Assembly: GCF_018982885.2 (NCBI RefSeq)
Contig: NZ_CP081848.1
Span: 496,001 to 560,000 of the forward strand
DNA length: 64,000 nt
Direction of reading: 5' to 3'
From: Polymorphobacter megasporae
GTDB lineage: Bacteria > Pseudomonadota > Alphaproteobacteria > Sphingomonadales > Sphingomonadaceae
The translations under genes were made by a program, and so were the position numbers. Under the pieces are notes generated by a model. It searched no databases, had not been told where the DNA came from, and saw nothing but the letters and a program-made list of their open reading frames with translations. Shown one piece after another: positions 34,853 through 44,891 of this stretch (the first letter of the stretch is position 1; every line of letters begins with the position of its first letter).

Positions 34853-36055
34853 TCACGCCGCTATCCTCACCTCGGCGTCGAGGATCCTGTCATCCGAGAT
34901 CTCAACGCACTGCTCGATCCCGCCGCCCCGTGCCTTGACTGCGCAAAGCGCCTGGTCAGCGCCGGCGACGAGCCGGGTGAGATCAGACCCATGCGTCGAC
35001 GAAAGGACAAAGCCAACGCTCGTGGCGATTCGAATGGTATGGCCCGCGATAAAAAAAGGTTCGGCGATCGCGGCCACAATGCGGGTCGCCAAGGCTCTGA
35101 CCTCGTCGGCGCTTTTGGCCTCGGTTTGCACGATGACGAATTCGTCGCCGCCGATGCGCGCCGCAAAATCACACTCGCGAATGGTGCCGAGCAAGCGCTC
35201 GGCGACGGCCGTCAACAGAGCGTCGCCGACCGGATGGCCGTAGCGATCGTTCACAGGTTTGAAACGGTCGAGATCGAGACAATGAACGGCAATGATGTCT
35301 GCTGCGCCCGCCGCTTGCGCGAACTCCTCGTAGCGCTCGCGGAGCGAAAGCCGGTTGGACAGACCAGTCAGATGATCGCGGCGTGCCAGCAGCGAGAACG
35401 AGCGACGCATGGTGATATCACTAGCCGTTTTCCGAAATCGCTCGGACATTGTTTGGATTGCGCCTGCGACAAAGAGCGCGGTCAGCGACCCGAGGGCCAG
35501 ATGCATGTGATCCGGCATCGACCATAAAACGAGGGTGGGCGGCACGGTGGCAAGAAGCAGGCTGGGAATACTGATCCACGGGCGCAGCGAGACACCCGCA
35601 GCGACGCCGGCACCATAGCCGAACAAGAGGCCGATGATGCTAGCGTTTGATGAGACCGCGCCTGCGAGCAGCGCTGTCGCGCAGAATGCTCCAAACACGG
35701 CCGCAAATATCAGGTAAACGACTCCGAAGCGACGCTCGAGTGACCGAGCAATCTCGATCGTGAGACACGCGTCAGCCACCCGACGGCGGTAGCGCAGAAG
35801 CACCGTGATCCGGCCCAAGGCGGCGAGGCTGCCAAGCGCCACCAGCGACGCGACGAACATGTCACGACTCTGAGAAGCGACGAGCGCGCCGATTGTCAGA
35901 AACGAGATCGCCATGATGATCGTCGGTACAAACGTCAGAAACAGGCTCCGCACCAGATCGATATAGGTGTCGTCGGGAAGCCTAGTTTCGAGGATAGACA
36001 CATGGATTCCCAATGCGTTGAATACCTTATATTTTAGTAGAGAAGCTAAGATCAC
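34853..36055 (-). CDS. Membrane-bound GGDEF diguanylate cyclase
   Basis: A 400-residue integral membrane diguanylate cyclase. Residues ~30-215 form several transmembrane helices (LFLTFVPTIIMAISFLTIGALVA, VVYLIFAAVFGAFCATALLAG, HMHLALGSLTALFVAGA). The GGDEF domain begins at DHLTGLSNRL; GGDEF is intact at residues 302-306 with an RECD inhibitory site at 293-296. It should synthesise cyclic di-GMP and be feedback-inhibited. No EAL domain follows. It is the second c-di-GMP enzyme in the window. Its upstream region is AT-rich and gene-free for about 950 bases. Confidence 0.93.
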   Translation of the reverse strand: MILASLLKYKVFNALGIHVSILETRLPDDTYIDLVRSLFLTFVPTIIMAISFLTIGALVASQSRDMFVASLVALGSLAALGRITVLLRYRRRVADACLTIEIARSLERRFGVVYLIFAAVFGAFCATALLAGAVSSNASIIGLLFGYGAGVAAGVSLRPWISIPSLLLATVPPTLVLWSMPDHMHLALGSLTALFVAGAIQTMSERFRKTASDITMRRSFSLLARRDHLTGLSNRLSLRERYEEFAQAAGAADIIAVHCLDLDRFKPVNDRYGHPVGDALLTAVAERLLGTIRECDFAARIGGDEFVIVQTEAKSADEVRALATRIVAAIAEPFFIAGHTIRIATSVGFVLSSTHGSDLTRLVAGADQALCAVKARGGGIEQCVEISDDRILDAEVRIAA

Positions 36056-37002
36056 GTGAAAGACAACCCGGCTTGCGTGCTTTTTTGCTTATCGTAAAGC
36101 CCGATTAACCAGGCGGCGCTCGACCGAACGTTACCTGATTATACCAAGTCTCATCGATTAATCCTAAATAACTGAGATCGGGATCAGAACGATCAATTTA
36201 CAGATTCGTCTCATCTGCAATCTGCTCGGGCATAACGGCAAGAGTGTTCAGCATGTACTCGCTGCTAGCGAAAGTCGTGAAAGTCTAACTCCTATTTTGC
36301 GCAATACTCTTCTAAATAGTTGCAGCCGCATAGTAAGCGCCTATCGCTATGCAGAAATGCTTGTCCGTCCGTCGAGGGTTGTATTCAGGCGACGAACGAG
36401 GCTATTGATGTGGGGCGAATACGTGAGGAAGGCCAGTCACGGTACTGCGCGCAATGGCTGCTCCTTCGAGGACCTGCCATCGGGCGCTTCGAGGCGCGCT
36501 GTTCGGTATCGCGCGGTTGAATTATTATGGCCTGATCGGACCTACACGCTTCGGCCGCCGGTGGGTTAAATAGTTAATTTGGGCCTCGCCCAGCGCCTGC
36601 GCGGTCTGACACACGAGGCGACGCTGCGTACTGGAGCGGCCGTCCTTTCAGGTCGATAACCGATTTTCTTGCCTCGCTGACCACCGCCTGGCGATACTCA
36701 GCGAGGGCCTACCGGCATACCTGAGGTCAAGCAACAAGATGTCGGCGAGCCGATGAGCCGCTTTGACGATCTTTTCGAAGATCGACCGAGCGTCGCACTA
36801 GCAGACGCCACGGCGGTTTAGGCGCGCTGCACTTCTCTAGACAGCCGATGCGCCGTCTGACAAACTCGTCAAGGAGCTGCGGTAGCTGCCGGGGGCAAAG
36901 AATGAGGCGTTCCATTTTTCCTTCATTACTTATCTTGTTTGCGACTATCATTTTTATCGTGTTCTTTCAGTCACCATTTTTCTAATTTTTCGCTCTTGTG
37001 GT
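36056..37002. other. AT-rich gene-free stretch, 947 bp
   Basis: Noticeably lower in GC than most of the window. Short frames at 36297-36569 and 36320-36520 overlap each other and look random. Nothing else recognised. Confidence 0.45.
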
Positions 37003-37569
37003 ATGTCGGTTAAGGGAGACAAGTGGGTCATCCTTGAGGCGATTTCGACAACCGTTGCTGCTATAGCGGTGGTAGCCATTCCGATCGTTCTCGCTTACGC
37101 CGCCAGGCAACAGGAGAACGCTCGTACAGAGCAGGATGATAAGCAGAGCCAAGCCACGACCACTCGTGAGGTCTTTGGTCAGTTCCAGATCTACAATCTA
37201 AAGGTCGCAAGTGGATCGATTACAAGGGACGCTATTCGTGACAATGACTTCGAGGGATTGAACAATCAGGAGCTAAAGGAGCTCCACATAATATTTCACA
37301 AGATGACGTTGATCTACCAGCTATGGATAGCTCATGGGACAGGATCGTGGGCGGACAGGGCGGCAGAGACTGCCGTTCAACAGATTGGAAAGACCTGCCG
37401 GGAGAACCCAAAGCTATACCGAATTGCCATACGGGAGCGAGGATATGGGGAGGATTTCCTCGCCCACCTTGAAAGGCTTCCTCCGCCCCTCCCACGTCTG
37501 GGCGCACGGAACTCGGTCGTCCTTACCATCGTTGCGATCGCTATGGCACTGTTCGCGCGCCATCGATAG
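37003..37569 (+). CDS. Hypothetical membrane protein
   Basis: A 188-residue protein with an N-terminal transmembrane helix (ISTTVAAIAVVAIPIVLAYAA), a long charged middle (ARRQQENARTEQDDKQSQATT, then helical LNNQELKELHIIFHKMTLIYQLW) and a C-terminal hydrophobic segment (NSVVLTIVAIAMALFA). No family recognised. It sits in AT-rich DNA unlike its neighbours, so it may be recently acquired. Confidence 0.65.
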   Translation: MSVKGDKWVILEAISTTVAAIAVVAIPIVLAYAARQQENARTEQDDKQSQATTTREVFGQFQIYNLKVASGSITRDAIRDNDFEGLNNQELKELHIIFHKMTLIYQLWIAHGTGSWADRAAETAVQQIGKTCRENPKLYRIAIRERGYGEDFLAHLERLPPPLPRLGARNSVVLTIVAIAMALFARHR

Positions 37570-38008
37570 CGATCTCGACCAAATCATCGAGTTGATGAGC
37601 AACTAAGTCTTTTTCCCTTAAATGACTCGCTGATTTCGAACGGGACAACTGTACTATAGCGATGCCGCCCGATCGTTAGAAACAGTGTGAGCGCCTCTTA
37701 TGCGCTTACGCAGGTCGATTGGCAGTTCCATCTTCCGGTGTTAGAACCGGTGTGACGCGATCCTAATCTGCCGTTTATTCTCCTCGATGGACGGCGGCTT
37801 TTGCGTCCTGCTCCGGCAGCAGAACGGCATTCGGTGGTAAGTCATTGCTGACGCTGTTAGTTGCGAGGTCAGACAGCAGGCGTCGGGATGTTGAGGCTCA
37901 AAAGGTCACTGTCGGGAGGGGTTAGATGACGGTCCAGCGGTCTTCGACGATGTGCGTCGCGTTAAAGATGGCACCAGCGATGGAAAAGCGGCTGTGAAGG
38001 CATAAAAG
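37570..38008. other. Intergenic stretch, 439 bp
   Basis: No supported gene between the membrane protein and the nucleotidyltransferase gene. Confidence 0.4.
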
Positions 38009-38344
38009 ATGGAGGTCGCGGGTGTGCAGCAGCACTGGACGAATGCGATCCGGGAATGGGCCGGACGGCAGCCTCTGGTGATCGAGGTCTATGCCTTCGG
38101 CTCGCGGGTAAAGGGTGGCTACCGGCCTGACAGCGACCTCGACCTTGCGTTCGTTATCGACGGCCAGGACGAGGGCGAGACCCTCGGGAACGCCATCTTC
38201 CTCCTGCCGTCCTGGCGCAACGAGTTGCAGGCGATGCTTCCCGTCGAAGTACATGCGCAGCCTATGTTCGATGATGACGAAGTGGTGGCACCCGCGGTGC
38301 GGGATCATGGAATGTTGTTGTTCAGGCGCTTCAAACTTCCATGA
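38009..38344 (+). CDS. MNT-type nucleotidyltransferase domain protein
   Basis: A 111-residue minimal nucleotidyltransferase. YAFGSRVKGGYRPDSDLDLAFVID contains the GSRxxG...DSDLDL active-site motif, with a third acidic residue in PVEVHAQP. Stand-alone MNT proteins are usually the antitoxin of HEPN/MNT pairs, adenylylating or otherwise silencing the HEPN ribonuclease partner. No HEPN gene is adjacent, though two HEPN genes lie 14-20 kb to the left. It may be an orphan or part of a dispersed pair. Confidence 0.82.
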   Translation: MEVAGVQQHWTNAIREWAGRQPLVIEVYAFGSRVKGGYRPDSDLDLAFVIDGQDEGETLGNAIFLLPSWRNELQAMLPVEVHAQPMFDDDEVVAPAVRDHGMLLFRRFKLP

Positions 38345-38488
38345 ACGACGCCGGCACCGAGCGTAGCTGCGCCGCTCTCAGACCGCGTGACCTCGAGCAC
38401 AGTCGTCTTTGGCTTATCCCGCATAGCCACCGGTGCCGCCGGTCCTCCTTGCTTGCCGCTAGGCGGAGTCCCATCGTCACTCCCTTTG

Positions 38489-38980
38489 TTAGAGGCCTCG
38501 CCGCCCTGCCGTGTAGGTTGTAACTGCCGTGCCACCGTCGGCAAGGTCGAGCCGTCGGCGGACAATATCGTGCCGGTCGAATTCAAGCGTTGCACCGTAG
38601 TAGTCAGGTCCATCTGGGCCGCGCAGATAGATGATGATCCGCGCTGGCGTGAAGCGAACAACGATGCTGTCGACTCCGGCGAGGTCACTGTAACCCTCTG
38701 ACAGATCTAGCGGCCGGCCGCCGACCGAAATGTCGAGGTCGGCAATGCGCGTGCAACGGCCAGCGCGGTCCGGCACCCCACCATATAGCCAATTAGCGTT
38801 TGCGCAGTCAGCGACTTCGCCGGAGGTGAAGCGAACCCTCGCGGGCGAGCCGTTCAAGCGGCCGACGACCTCCGTCGGCGCCCCAAGCCTTAGCGGATGG
38901 CTTTGAAGCTGGGCATCGCCAACCCACGGCCAGCCAGCCGCTACCTGGGCCAGCACCAGTCCGACCAACCCAATCGGCAT
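38489..38980 (-). CDS. Hypothetical secreted protein
   Basis: A 163-residue protein with a short hydrophobic N-terminus (MPIGLVGLVLAQVAAG) that looks like a signal peptide, then a beta-rich mature part with two Cys (VADCANANWLYGG, AGRCTRIADLD). No family recognised. Convergent with the nucleotidyltransferase gene. Moderate support only. Confidence 0.55.
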   Translation of the reverse strand: MPIGLVGLVLAQVAAGWPWVGDAQLQSHPLRLGAPTEVVGRLNGSPARVRFTSGEVADCANANWLYGGVPDRAGRCTRIADLDISVGGRPLDLSEGYSDLAGVDSIVVRFTPARIIIYLRGPDGPDYYGATLEFDRHDIVRRRLDLADGGTAVTTYTAGRRGL

Positions 38981-39171
38981 TGCATACCTTCTGTTGCAGA
39001 CATCGCGGGATCAGACAGCGTAGTTCCAATCTATCTAACCGGTAATTTCTGTCAGACTATAATTTCATTTTCTGACACTAAATTCACGCGACAGGTAATC
39101 CGTGACAACGGCTATCGAACCTTCGGCTGATAACATGCGCGTTGATAGAGTGAACGCGGAGCGGGACGCAT

Positions 39172-39612
39172 TCAGCGACCGATCTGCCGTCTGAACTCGC
39201 GGACGCACTCGACGACGTTCATGATCCGCGCGTCGCGCAGCTCGGCCTTCGTCGCCTTGAGGATGGCCTCCAGCTCCCTTTCGCGAGCGGACACCGCCCT
39301 GGACGCCGCCGCTTCCGACGCGGCGACGACGGCGGTTCGATTGTCGCGCTCCCGGATGATGCGGGGCCCGAACCTTGCGCGCTGGTAGATGGCGTTAAGG
39401 GCGTCATCCCGTTGGAAGTTCTTAGCGCTAAGACCCTTGCGCAGGCCGATGCCGACCGCAAGCTCCGCCGAGAGCTCGCGGATGGCGCCTGCGGTCCGCT
39501 TCGCCCGCGGGAGATGGATCAGCTTGGCCAGCGTCGTGACGAGCAGCAGTCGTCGGCGGGCTGCAACGGTATCGCGGTCGGGCCGCAGTCTACCACTCGG
39601 AATCCGGCCCAT
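39172..39612 (-). CDS. TnpC-like third gene of recombinase operon
   Basis: A 146-residue basic protein, Arg/Ala-rich and helical (AREREL EAILKATKAELRDARI near the end), with no catalytic motif. The ATG at 39612 has GGAGGC upstream, which decides the start. It lies 97 bases downstream of two large tyrosine recombinases on the same strand. Size, position and charge match TnpC of Tn554-type elements, which assists and orients integration. The assignment is from gene order, not strong sequence similarity. Confidence 0.6.
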   Translation of the reverse strand: MGRIPSGRLRPDRDTVAARRRLLLVTTLAKLIHLPRAKRTAGAIRELSAELAVGIGLRKGLSAKNFQRDDALNAIYQRARFGPRIIRERDNRTAVVAASEAAASRAVSARERELEAILKATKAELRDARIMNVVECVREFRRQIGR

Positions 39613-39709
39613 CAATCACGCCTCCGATTCACGTCCCGGTTCGGGAACGACAGCAAGCCATGGATCGGCAGGGATCCGACGTGTTGCGCGGGGCGGAATA
39701 ATACGGGCA

Positions 39710-41797
39710 TCATGCAGCCGGCAGGAGCCTCAGGGAACTCGTACCGAGGTCTTCCTTGAGAATCTGTTCCGCGATAAAATCGAGCACGCCGCGTTCGCAT
39801 TGCATCTCGGTTAATCGCGAATAGGCATCCGCCAAGTCGCACTTTTCGCCTTTATGGCGCATTACGTAAGCGATGACCCTCACCGGGTGATCCTCGACAC
39901 GCATCCGGTTCGAGGCGGCGTGCCGTATGTCATGCGACCTCTGAATGCCGAAGCCACAGAGCAGGCAGGCGAGCAGGAAGTTGACGCCGTCTGCCGGCGG
40001 CTGGATGCCGTCGTTGGCGAACACGAAACGGGATCGGGTCGTCTTCAATTCGAGAGCTTGGCAAGGTTCACTTTCAAGCAGCTGCCCGCCCGGCGTCGAC
40101 ATCCTGGTGTAACGAGCGAACATCCTCAGGAATTTCATCGTCCTGTCGTCCAACGCGTAGGCCGATCTTTCCGTCCAGCCCTTGGGGATGGCGAAGAACG
40201 CTGCGTAATCCCGGTCGGCGTGCCGGATGGTGGTCCAACCTTGACGGTCGTAGATCATCTGCTGCGTTTCGCCGATCCGGCAGAGGGTCATCGCCATGAC
40301 CCGCATGACGAGGTGGGCGAAGGCGACGGCAAGGGCGAAGCCCTCGATCGGAATCAGCACGATGCCGTGTTCGACCAGGGCATCGGTCGCGATGTTTTTG
40401 GTGGTGCCGCAGAAGCTGACGAAAGCCGGCTTGTTGACGCATCTGGGAAAAGCGTTTTCGATTATGAACTTTCTCCGCTGTTCCCGGACAGCCGTGGCCA
40501 GCCGACCTGGGTTGAGCAGGAGACCCTCGGCGAACATCTCGACAAACCAGGGAGCGTGGCGTGAGACTCCATTGGCTTCAGTCAAGACATATTCGAAGAC
40601 GATCTCGTCGTCGGACTTGGATGCGTCGAAGTGGGAAAGACGGTAGGCGCGCATGTAGATGCGCTGCGTCGCCGCGATCCGACGACCGTCCGGCCGCACG
40701 ACGCGCTCGACGTACGAAAACCCGAGGGGAGCGTCGCGGGGAAACGATCCGGACACGTCTCGCTCGGCAAGCGGTCTCGCAAGTATGAGCGCCTTGGCGC
40801 GGCGGCACATCCGAGCCATCCGCGTGGCCTGACCGCACCGAATCCGGACTGCGGCGAGCCGCGCATCGAAATCATCTGAAAGCGGGTCTGACGACGCCTT
40901 CCTAATAACGTAGGTGTCCTTCCTAGCCTGCTTGAGAAGGGCCCGGAACGCGGATCCGAACTCCTCTGCATCCGAGGGCATCGTCAAGCTGAAATCGGCG
41001 ATCGCCTGTGACAGTTGCGCATTGCCGGCGAAGAAGTCCGCCACCTGCGCGGTGGAGGAGAACACGCGTTGTATCACGCTTCGGACGACTGCGCGGCCGT
41101 CTTCTGGAAACAACGATCGATCGATCGCGTACGCCTTGAGGACCCTCGAGACGGCAATGGGATCGCGCGGATCCTCGCCGGTTGCGAGGAAGAGGTCCTC
41201 GTACCGTTCGAAATCCGAGATTACGTGCGCGAGATTGGAGGAATAATAGAGCGTGGCGTGCACGGCGAGCGCGATGTTCGCGAAGACTCCGATCGCGGGG
41301 AGTGTGAACAGCTCTAGGCGCGCACCGATGCGGGCGTCGAACCTGCCTACGTCCTCGCCGACGACTGCGCAAATCACGGTACCGGGAAGGCTCGCGATCG
41401 TGGACGGAAGAAGTTTCCTGGCTCTTTCGGCATCATACGCCCCTCCGCCATCCGGCTTGACCCGGGGCATCCGCTTTCTGGTTCCGCTCATTGCAGTTGC
41501 CCGTTTGTGGATCGATGTCCTTTTCTTGATTGAAAGGCGGGGCAGGATCCCGTTGATCTCGAGCAGATCGAGATGAGACGGCGCCAAGAAGGTGCGGACC
41601 TGCTCGATGAAAAAGTCGCTTTCCTCTTTATCCGCGAGGTCATCCGCCAAACGGCGGTCTTCCCACTGCGCGAACGAGTCGTAGCTATCGAACGGGAGTA
41701 GGCGTTCCCAAGCTTCGAACTCGGCTAGATCCGTGCTTGGCGTCGACACCTTGCTGCCGGTCGGTGGGAATTGCGATGAGAAGTTCATGACGGACAT
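39710..41797 (-). CDS. Large tyrosine recombinase, TnpB-like
   Basis: A 695-residue protein with the marks of a divergent tyrosine recombinase in its C-terminal third. An Arg lies in MTLCRIGETQQM, and SHDIRHAASNRM supplies the HxxRH box. VRVIAYVMRHKGEKCDLADAYSRLT gives the late His and the Tyr nucleophile. The long N-terminal part has no recognised domain. It is translationally coupled to the upstream recombinase (TAATG overlap at 41795-41799). The pair of a ~490- and a ~695-residue recombinase plus a small third protein is the Tn554 tnpA-tnpB-tnpC layout. Confidence 0.78.
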   Translation of the reverse strand: MSVMNFSSQFPPTGSKVSTPSTDLAEFEAWERLLPFDSYDSFAQWEDRRLADDLADKEESDFFIEQVRTFLAPSHLDLLEINGILPRLSIKKRTSIHKRATAMSGTRKRMPRVKPDGGGAYDAERARKLLPSTIASLPGTVICAVVGEDVGRFDARIGARLELFTLPAIGVFANIALAVHATLYYSSNLAHVISDFERYEDLFLATGEDPRDPIAVSRVLKAYAIDRSLFPEDGRAVVRSVIQRVFSSTAQVADFFAGNAQLSQAIADFSLTMPSDAEEFGSAFRALLKQARKDTYVIRKASSDPLSDDFDARLAAVRIRCGQATRMARMCRRAKALILARPLAERDVSGSFPRDAPLGFSYVERVVRPDGRRIAATQRIYMRAYRLSHFDASKSDDEIVFEYVLTEANGVSRHAPWFVEMFAEGLLLNPGRLATAVREQRRKFIIENAFPRCVNKPAFVSFCGTTKNIATDALVEHGIVLIPIEGFALAVAFAHLVMRVMAMTLCRIGETQQMIYDRQGWTTIRHADRDYAAFFAIPKGWTERSAYALDDRTMKFLRMFARYTRMSTPGGQLLESEPCQALELKTTRSRFVFANDGIQPPADGVNFLLACLLCGFGIQRSHDIRHAASNRMRVEDHPVRVIAYVMRHKGEKCDLADAYSRLTEMQCERGVLDFIAEQILKEDLGTSSLRLLPAA

Positions 41798-43266
41798 TAG
41801 GCAGCCTCCAGCAGGAACGCCTCGAGCGAGGGTGAGTGCGCGCCGGCGGTGCGGGGCGTGGGAGAAATAGCGGGTCTATCGGCGTCGTCATTGCTCAGGA
41901 TCCGGCTGATGCCGAAGTCGACGGTCGCAATGTGCGCCAGCGTGGTTTCGAGGATCATGCGCTGACGGTGATAGGCGTCGTAGCAGGCGAGCATCTGCTC
42001 TTCGGAGCGCCAACCCATATAGAGGACGAGGTGCCGACGATGAAGGTTCTGCAGCCGTTGATCGGGTATCTTCTCGATCTCGCGTAGCCGGTTGAAGACG
42101 AACTCGTGGCGAAGCCAGTGCAATGTCGCCGGTATGTCGCCGAACAGCTTGCGGCATTCCCGCCAGACTGACTTGTAGCGTAGGCGGTCGCCATTCTGAT
42201 TGAGCAGGATCGGTGTCGATTTCAACTCGACGATCGCAGCCCTTCTATCTTTGGTGCTGGTTGATCCGCGGGTAGCCAAGCTTGCCAAGCGGCGGAAATA
42301 CGCCATGTCACGCCCAGGTTCCAACCCGAGTCTGACGGTATCCACATACTTGGAGCACATCTCGAGCAGAGCAGGTCCGAGCGCACCCTTCTTCGCTGCG
42401 ATGGTGCCCTGATGCTTGTTCCGCAAAAGGACGCCGCCGAATTCCTCCCCCTTCAATAGGTCCCAGAAGGTGATCCATTGGGGTTCGCCTGGACGGCAGC
42501 CGGACGTCGCCTGGATAAGCACGTGGAGGAAGACAGCCAGCGGCGCGTCCTTCAACGCTTTCATGACCTCGCTCGCCCACCTTACATCCTGCGTGCGCGC
42601 GGGAATCCACAGCCGCGCCGGAAAACGGTAGTAGCGTAAGGTGTCGCGACGCATGTAAGGTTTGATCGCTGGGTTATTCTGGTGCGATTGGGCACTGATC
42701 AGCGCGCGCTGGGCTTCCGTCAGGTCGGATGAGCCTTGGAGTTCCGTCCAGTTGGGACAGTCCGTGATTCCGCCTCGCCTGAGCATAGTCATAAGGGCAG
42801 CCATGGCGCGGAACAGCTTTTCGCCGATGCTGTGGAATTCGTCGGAAAGCAATATCGACTTGCCCGGTCGGCCCCCCTTCAGGTTCTTGATAGAACCGTC
42901 CATGTCCTTGACCAGCCTTTCCGCGAAGGCCCTGGCCTTGCTGACGCCCGCAGTGATCACGAGTTTTCCGCAGGGAAGGAAGAAACCGGGAACCTTAAGG
43001 AGTGCCATGAAGCTGGCCCGCATCGAGGAAACGAACGTGTCGAAATTCTCGGTGGCATACTCGGAGATCGCATCGGACAGATCGATGCGGGGTTTGCCGT
43101 CGACAATGACGACGACGGGCACGTCGGGGATCCCGGTCCGAATGATCTCCACCGAACGGGATGGGTCGCACGGGACACTCGGGAGCAGCACGCTGCTCCC
43201 GACGGGAAAACGCAGCACGTTGCTGACGTCACCCACATGTTCAACGATCACCGCGCGACGAGTCAT
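41797..43266 (-). CDS. Tyrosine recombinase, TnpA-like
   Basis: A 489-residue tyrosine recombinase/phage-integrase-type protein. The catalytic set is visible in order: Arg in QATSGCRPGEPQWITF, the HxxR box in LHWLRHEFVF, the His/Trp position in LYMGWRSEEQ and the Tyr nucleophile in CYDAYHRQR. The ATG at 43266 (MTRRAVIVEHVGDV) is preferred; the frame runs 54 residues further upstream with unlike composition. Overlapping dyads lie 9 bases before the start. First gene of the three-gene recombinase operon. Confidence 0.85.
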   Translation of the reverse strand: MTRRAVIVEHVGDVSNVLRFPVGSSVLLPSVPCDPSRSVEIIRTGIPDVPVVVIVDGKPRIDLSDAISEYATENFDTFVSSMRASFMALLKVPGFFLPCGKLVITAGVSKARAFAERLVKDMDGSIKNLKGGRPGKSILLSDEFHSIGEKLFRAMAALMTMLRRGGITDCPNWTELQGSSDLTEAQRALISAQSHQNNPAIKPYMRRDTLRYYRFPARLWIPARTQDVRWASEVMKALKDAPLAVFLHVLIQATSGCRPGEPQWITFWDLLKGEEFGGVLLRNKHQGTIAAKKGALGPALLEMCSKYVDTVRLGLEPGRDMAYFRRLASLATRGSTSTKDRRAAIVELKSTPILLNQNGDRLRYKSVWRECRKLFGDIPATLHWLRHEFVFNRLREIEKIPDQRLQNLHRRHLVLYMGWRSEEQMLACYDAYHRQRMILETTLAHIATVDFGISRILSNDDADRPAISPTPRTAGAHSPSLEAFLLEAA

Positions 43267-43274
43267 AAACAAAA

Positions 43275-43300
43275 TATAGATATGCGTACATCTATACGCA
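43275..43300 (-). promoter_or_regulatory. Overlapping dyads upstream of recombinase operon
   Basis: TATAGAT at 43275-43281 pairs with ATCTATA at 43290-43296, and TGCGTA at 43283-43288 pairs with TACGCA at 43295-43300. The two inverted repeats overlap just upstream of the TnpA-like start, where a repressor or the recombinase itself could bind. Confidence 0.5.
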
Positions 43301-43523
43301 AGCGTCGAGTAGGCAGCCCGATTGGCGAATTTTTCGCTTGGAATTGGCGTCGAGCTCCAAAGCGACGTCGACGAACGGCTATGCCATACTTCGAGCCTTA
43401 AGCGCCTCGAATGATCACCATACGCCACCCCACCGTTAAAGGGTCACGGTCTTTCTGCAATTCCGTCTGTTTGGACGAGCTGCTAGGCTACGGCCTGACA
43501 GCACACCTTTTCCGAACTAAGCG

Positions 43524-43943
43524 TTGTTGACGATGCTCGTATCGCCGATCCTAAATGATGTCTTGGCCAATAGTGGCCTCTCCACCTCGACATTCATCGA
43601 CGAACTTGCAGCCTCCGACCTTGGGTGGTGGTCATCATCCCGCAGCAGTTGCTCCGACACGGGTGCAACAATCGCGCTAGCCCGTCGCGTCGAAAACACG
43701 ATATCGGTCGAATGCCGCTTCGGCCAAGACATCTGGCTGACCCACCACGATGATGTCGCCACGCTTCATTTGGCGCGGCTACCGTACATCGTCGTATCCG
43801 GATGCGTCGGGCTTCGCTTAAACTCGTTGATCGATGTCGTGCTTCTGGCCCGCCCGGAATACGTCATTACCGAAGCTCTGATTATCCACGACAATCGTTG
43901 CCTGTTGAAATTCTTAGCAACCCGAGAGCATCTTCGAAACTGA
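43524..43943 (+). CDS. Hypothetical protein
   Basis: A 139-residue frame with protein-like composition (LVSPILNDVLANSGLSTSTFIDELAASDLGWW, IALARRVENTISVECRFGQDIWL, LPYIVVSGCVGLRLNSLIDVVLL). No family recognised. A shorter minus-strand frame at 43517-43762 overlaps it. It lies just outside the 5' end of the recombinase operon, so it may flank the element. Confidence 0.5.
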   Translation: MLTMLVSPILNDVLANSGLSTSTFIDELAASDLGWWSSSRSSCSDTGATIALARRVENTISVECRFGQDIWLTHHDDVATLHLARLPYIVVSGCVGLRLNSLIDVVLLARPEYVITEALIIHDNRCLLKFLATREHLRN

Positions 43944-44047
43944 GACTTCGAGCGACGCAGCTCGCTCGACCGATGCGACGACCGACTGGGGTTATCCGCT
44001 GGTCCAAAAATACTTTTGGACGTGTGGCATAGAGCTACCAGAATGAT

Positions 44048-44079
44048 GCCTATGTCCAATTTCTGAATTGGACATAGGC
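44048..44079. repeat. Perfect 14-bp inverted repeat, 4-nt loop
   Basis: GCCTATGTCCAATT at 44048-44061 and its exact reverse complement at 44066-44079, separated by TCTG. No T run follows on either strand, so it is not a standard terminator. Confidence 0.9.
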
Positions 44080-44891
44080 CCTTTGGGCTGAACGGGGGCG
44101 GCAAAATGGACGTTTTGCGAACTCATTTCCCGAGGAGTAGCAGCGGTGCCGATCATCGGACGCAGATGATACCTATGCTCCGCCACGTCTCCCCGTGCTG
44201 CCCCATCAATGGCGCTGTAGTTCGAAGATCGATCATGAAACATTTCGAAGCGGTCGAAGTCTATCGTCGGGCTTTCGGCCTAACGTAAGGCGCATCGAAC
44301 GGGAAGGGCCGTGAAAGAGATCGTGTATAATATGGTTCGACGCAAGCGGTGTGAGGAACGATTTCGAGAATTAGGAGCTCCTGACGATCAACGACAAACG
44401 GCAAGAAGGATTTCGCCTGCATCTCGGTTTTAGCGCATCGCCCATGATGGGAATCGACGAGCTCGTGGCAGGAGGATGCAGGCATCTACCGCTATCCGGG
44501 AATTGCGCCAGAGCAGTCTCCAATAACACGATAAGCAAGTTAGGACGAACTGTAACCCTATCTTTTCTGCAGTCCGGGAGGTCCTCAGATGGCGGCAAAA
44601 GGATGTCCAACATGACTGCGACTTAACTAACGCCTGACCGGCGCTGTCATGACCTCCCCCTGAACCAAGCATTCGCATCAAGGATTAGCGCCGATCCGCG
44701 TCCCGGCTCCGAGAGCCGAAGGAAGGGGCCATGCGAACCGTCGGACTGACGGCGGACATGTACGAGTGAAATCGAGCCTTGCCGAGATTAGGTGATAACC
44801 CTGACCGTCCTTTCCCAAAAAAAAGATCAGCGAGCGCATTCGCTTATGGACGCCAGGGATAAATAGGATTAACGACAAAATTGCCCGGCCC

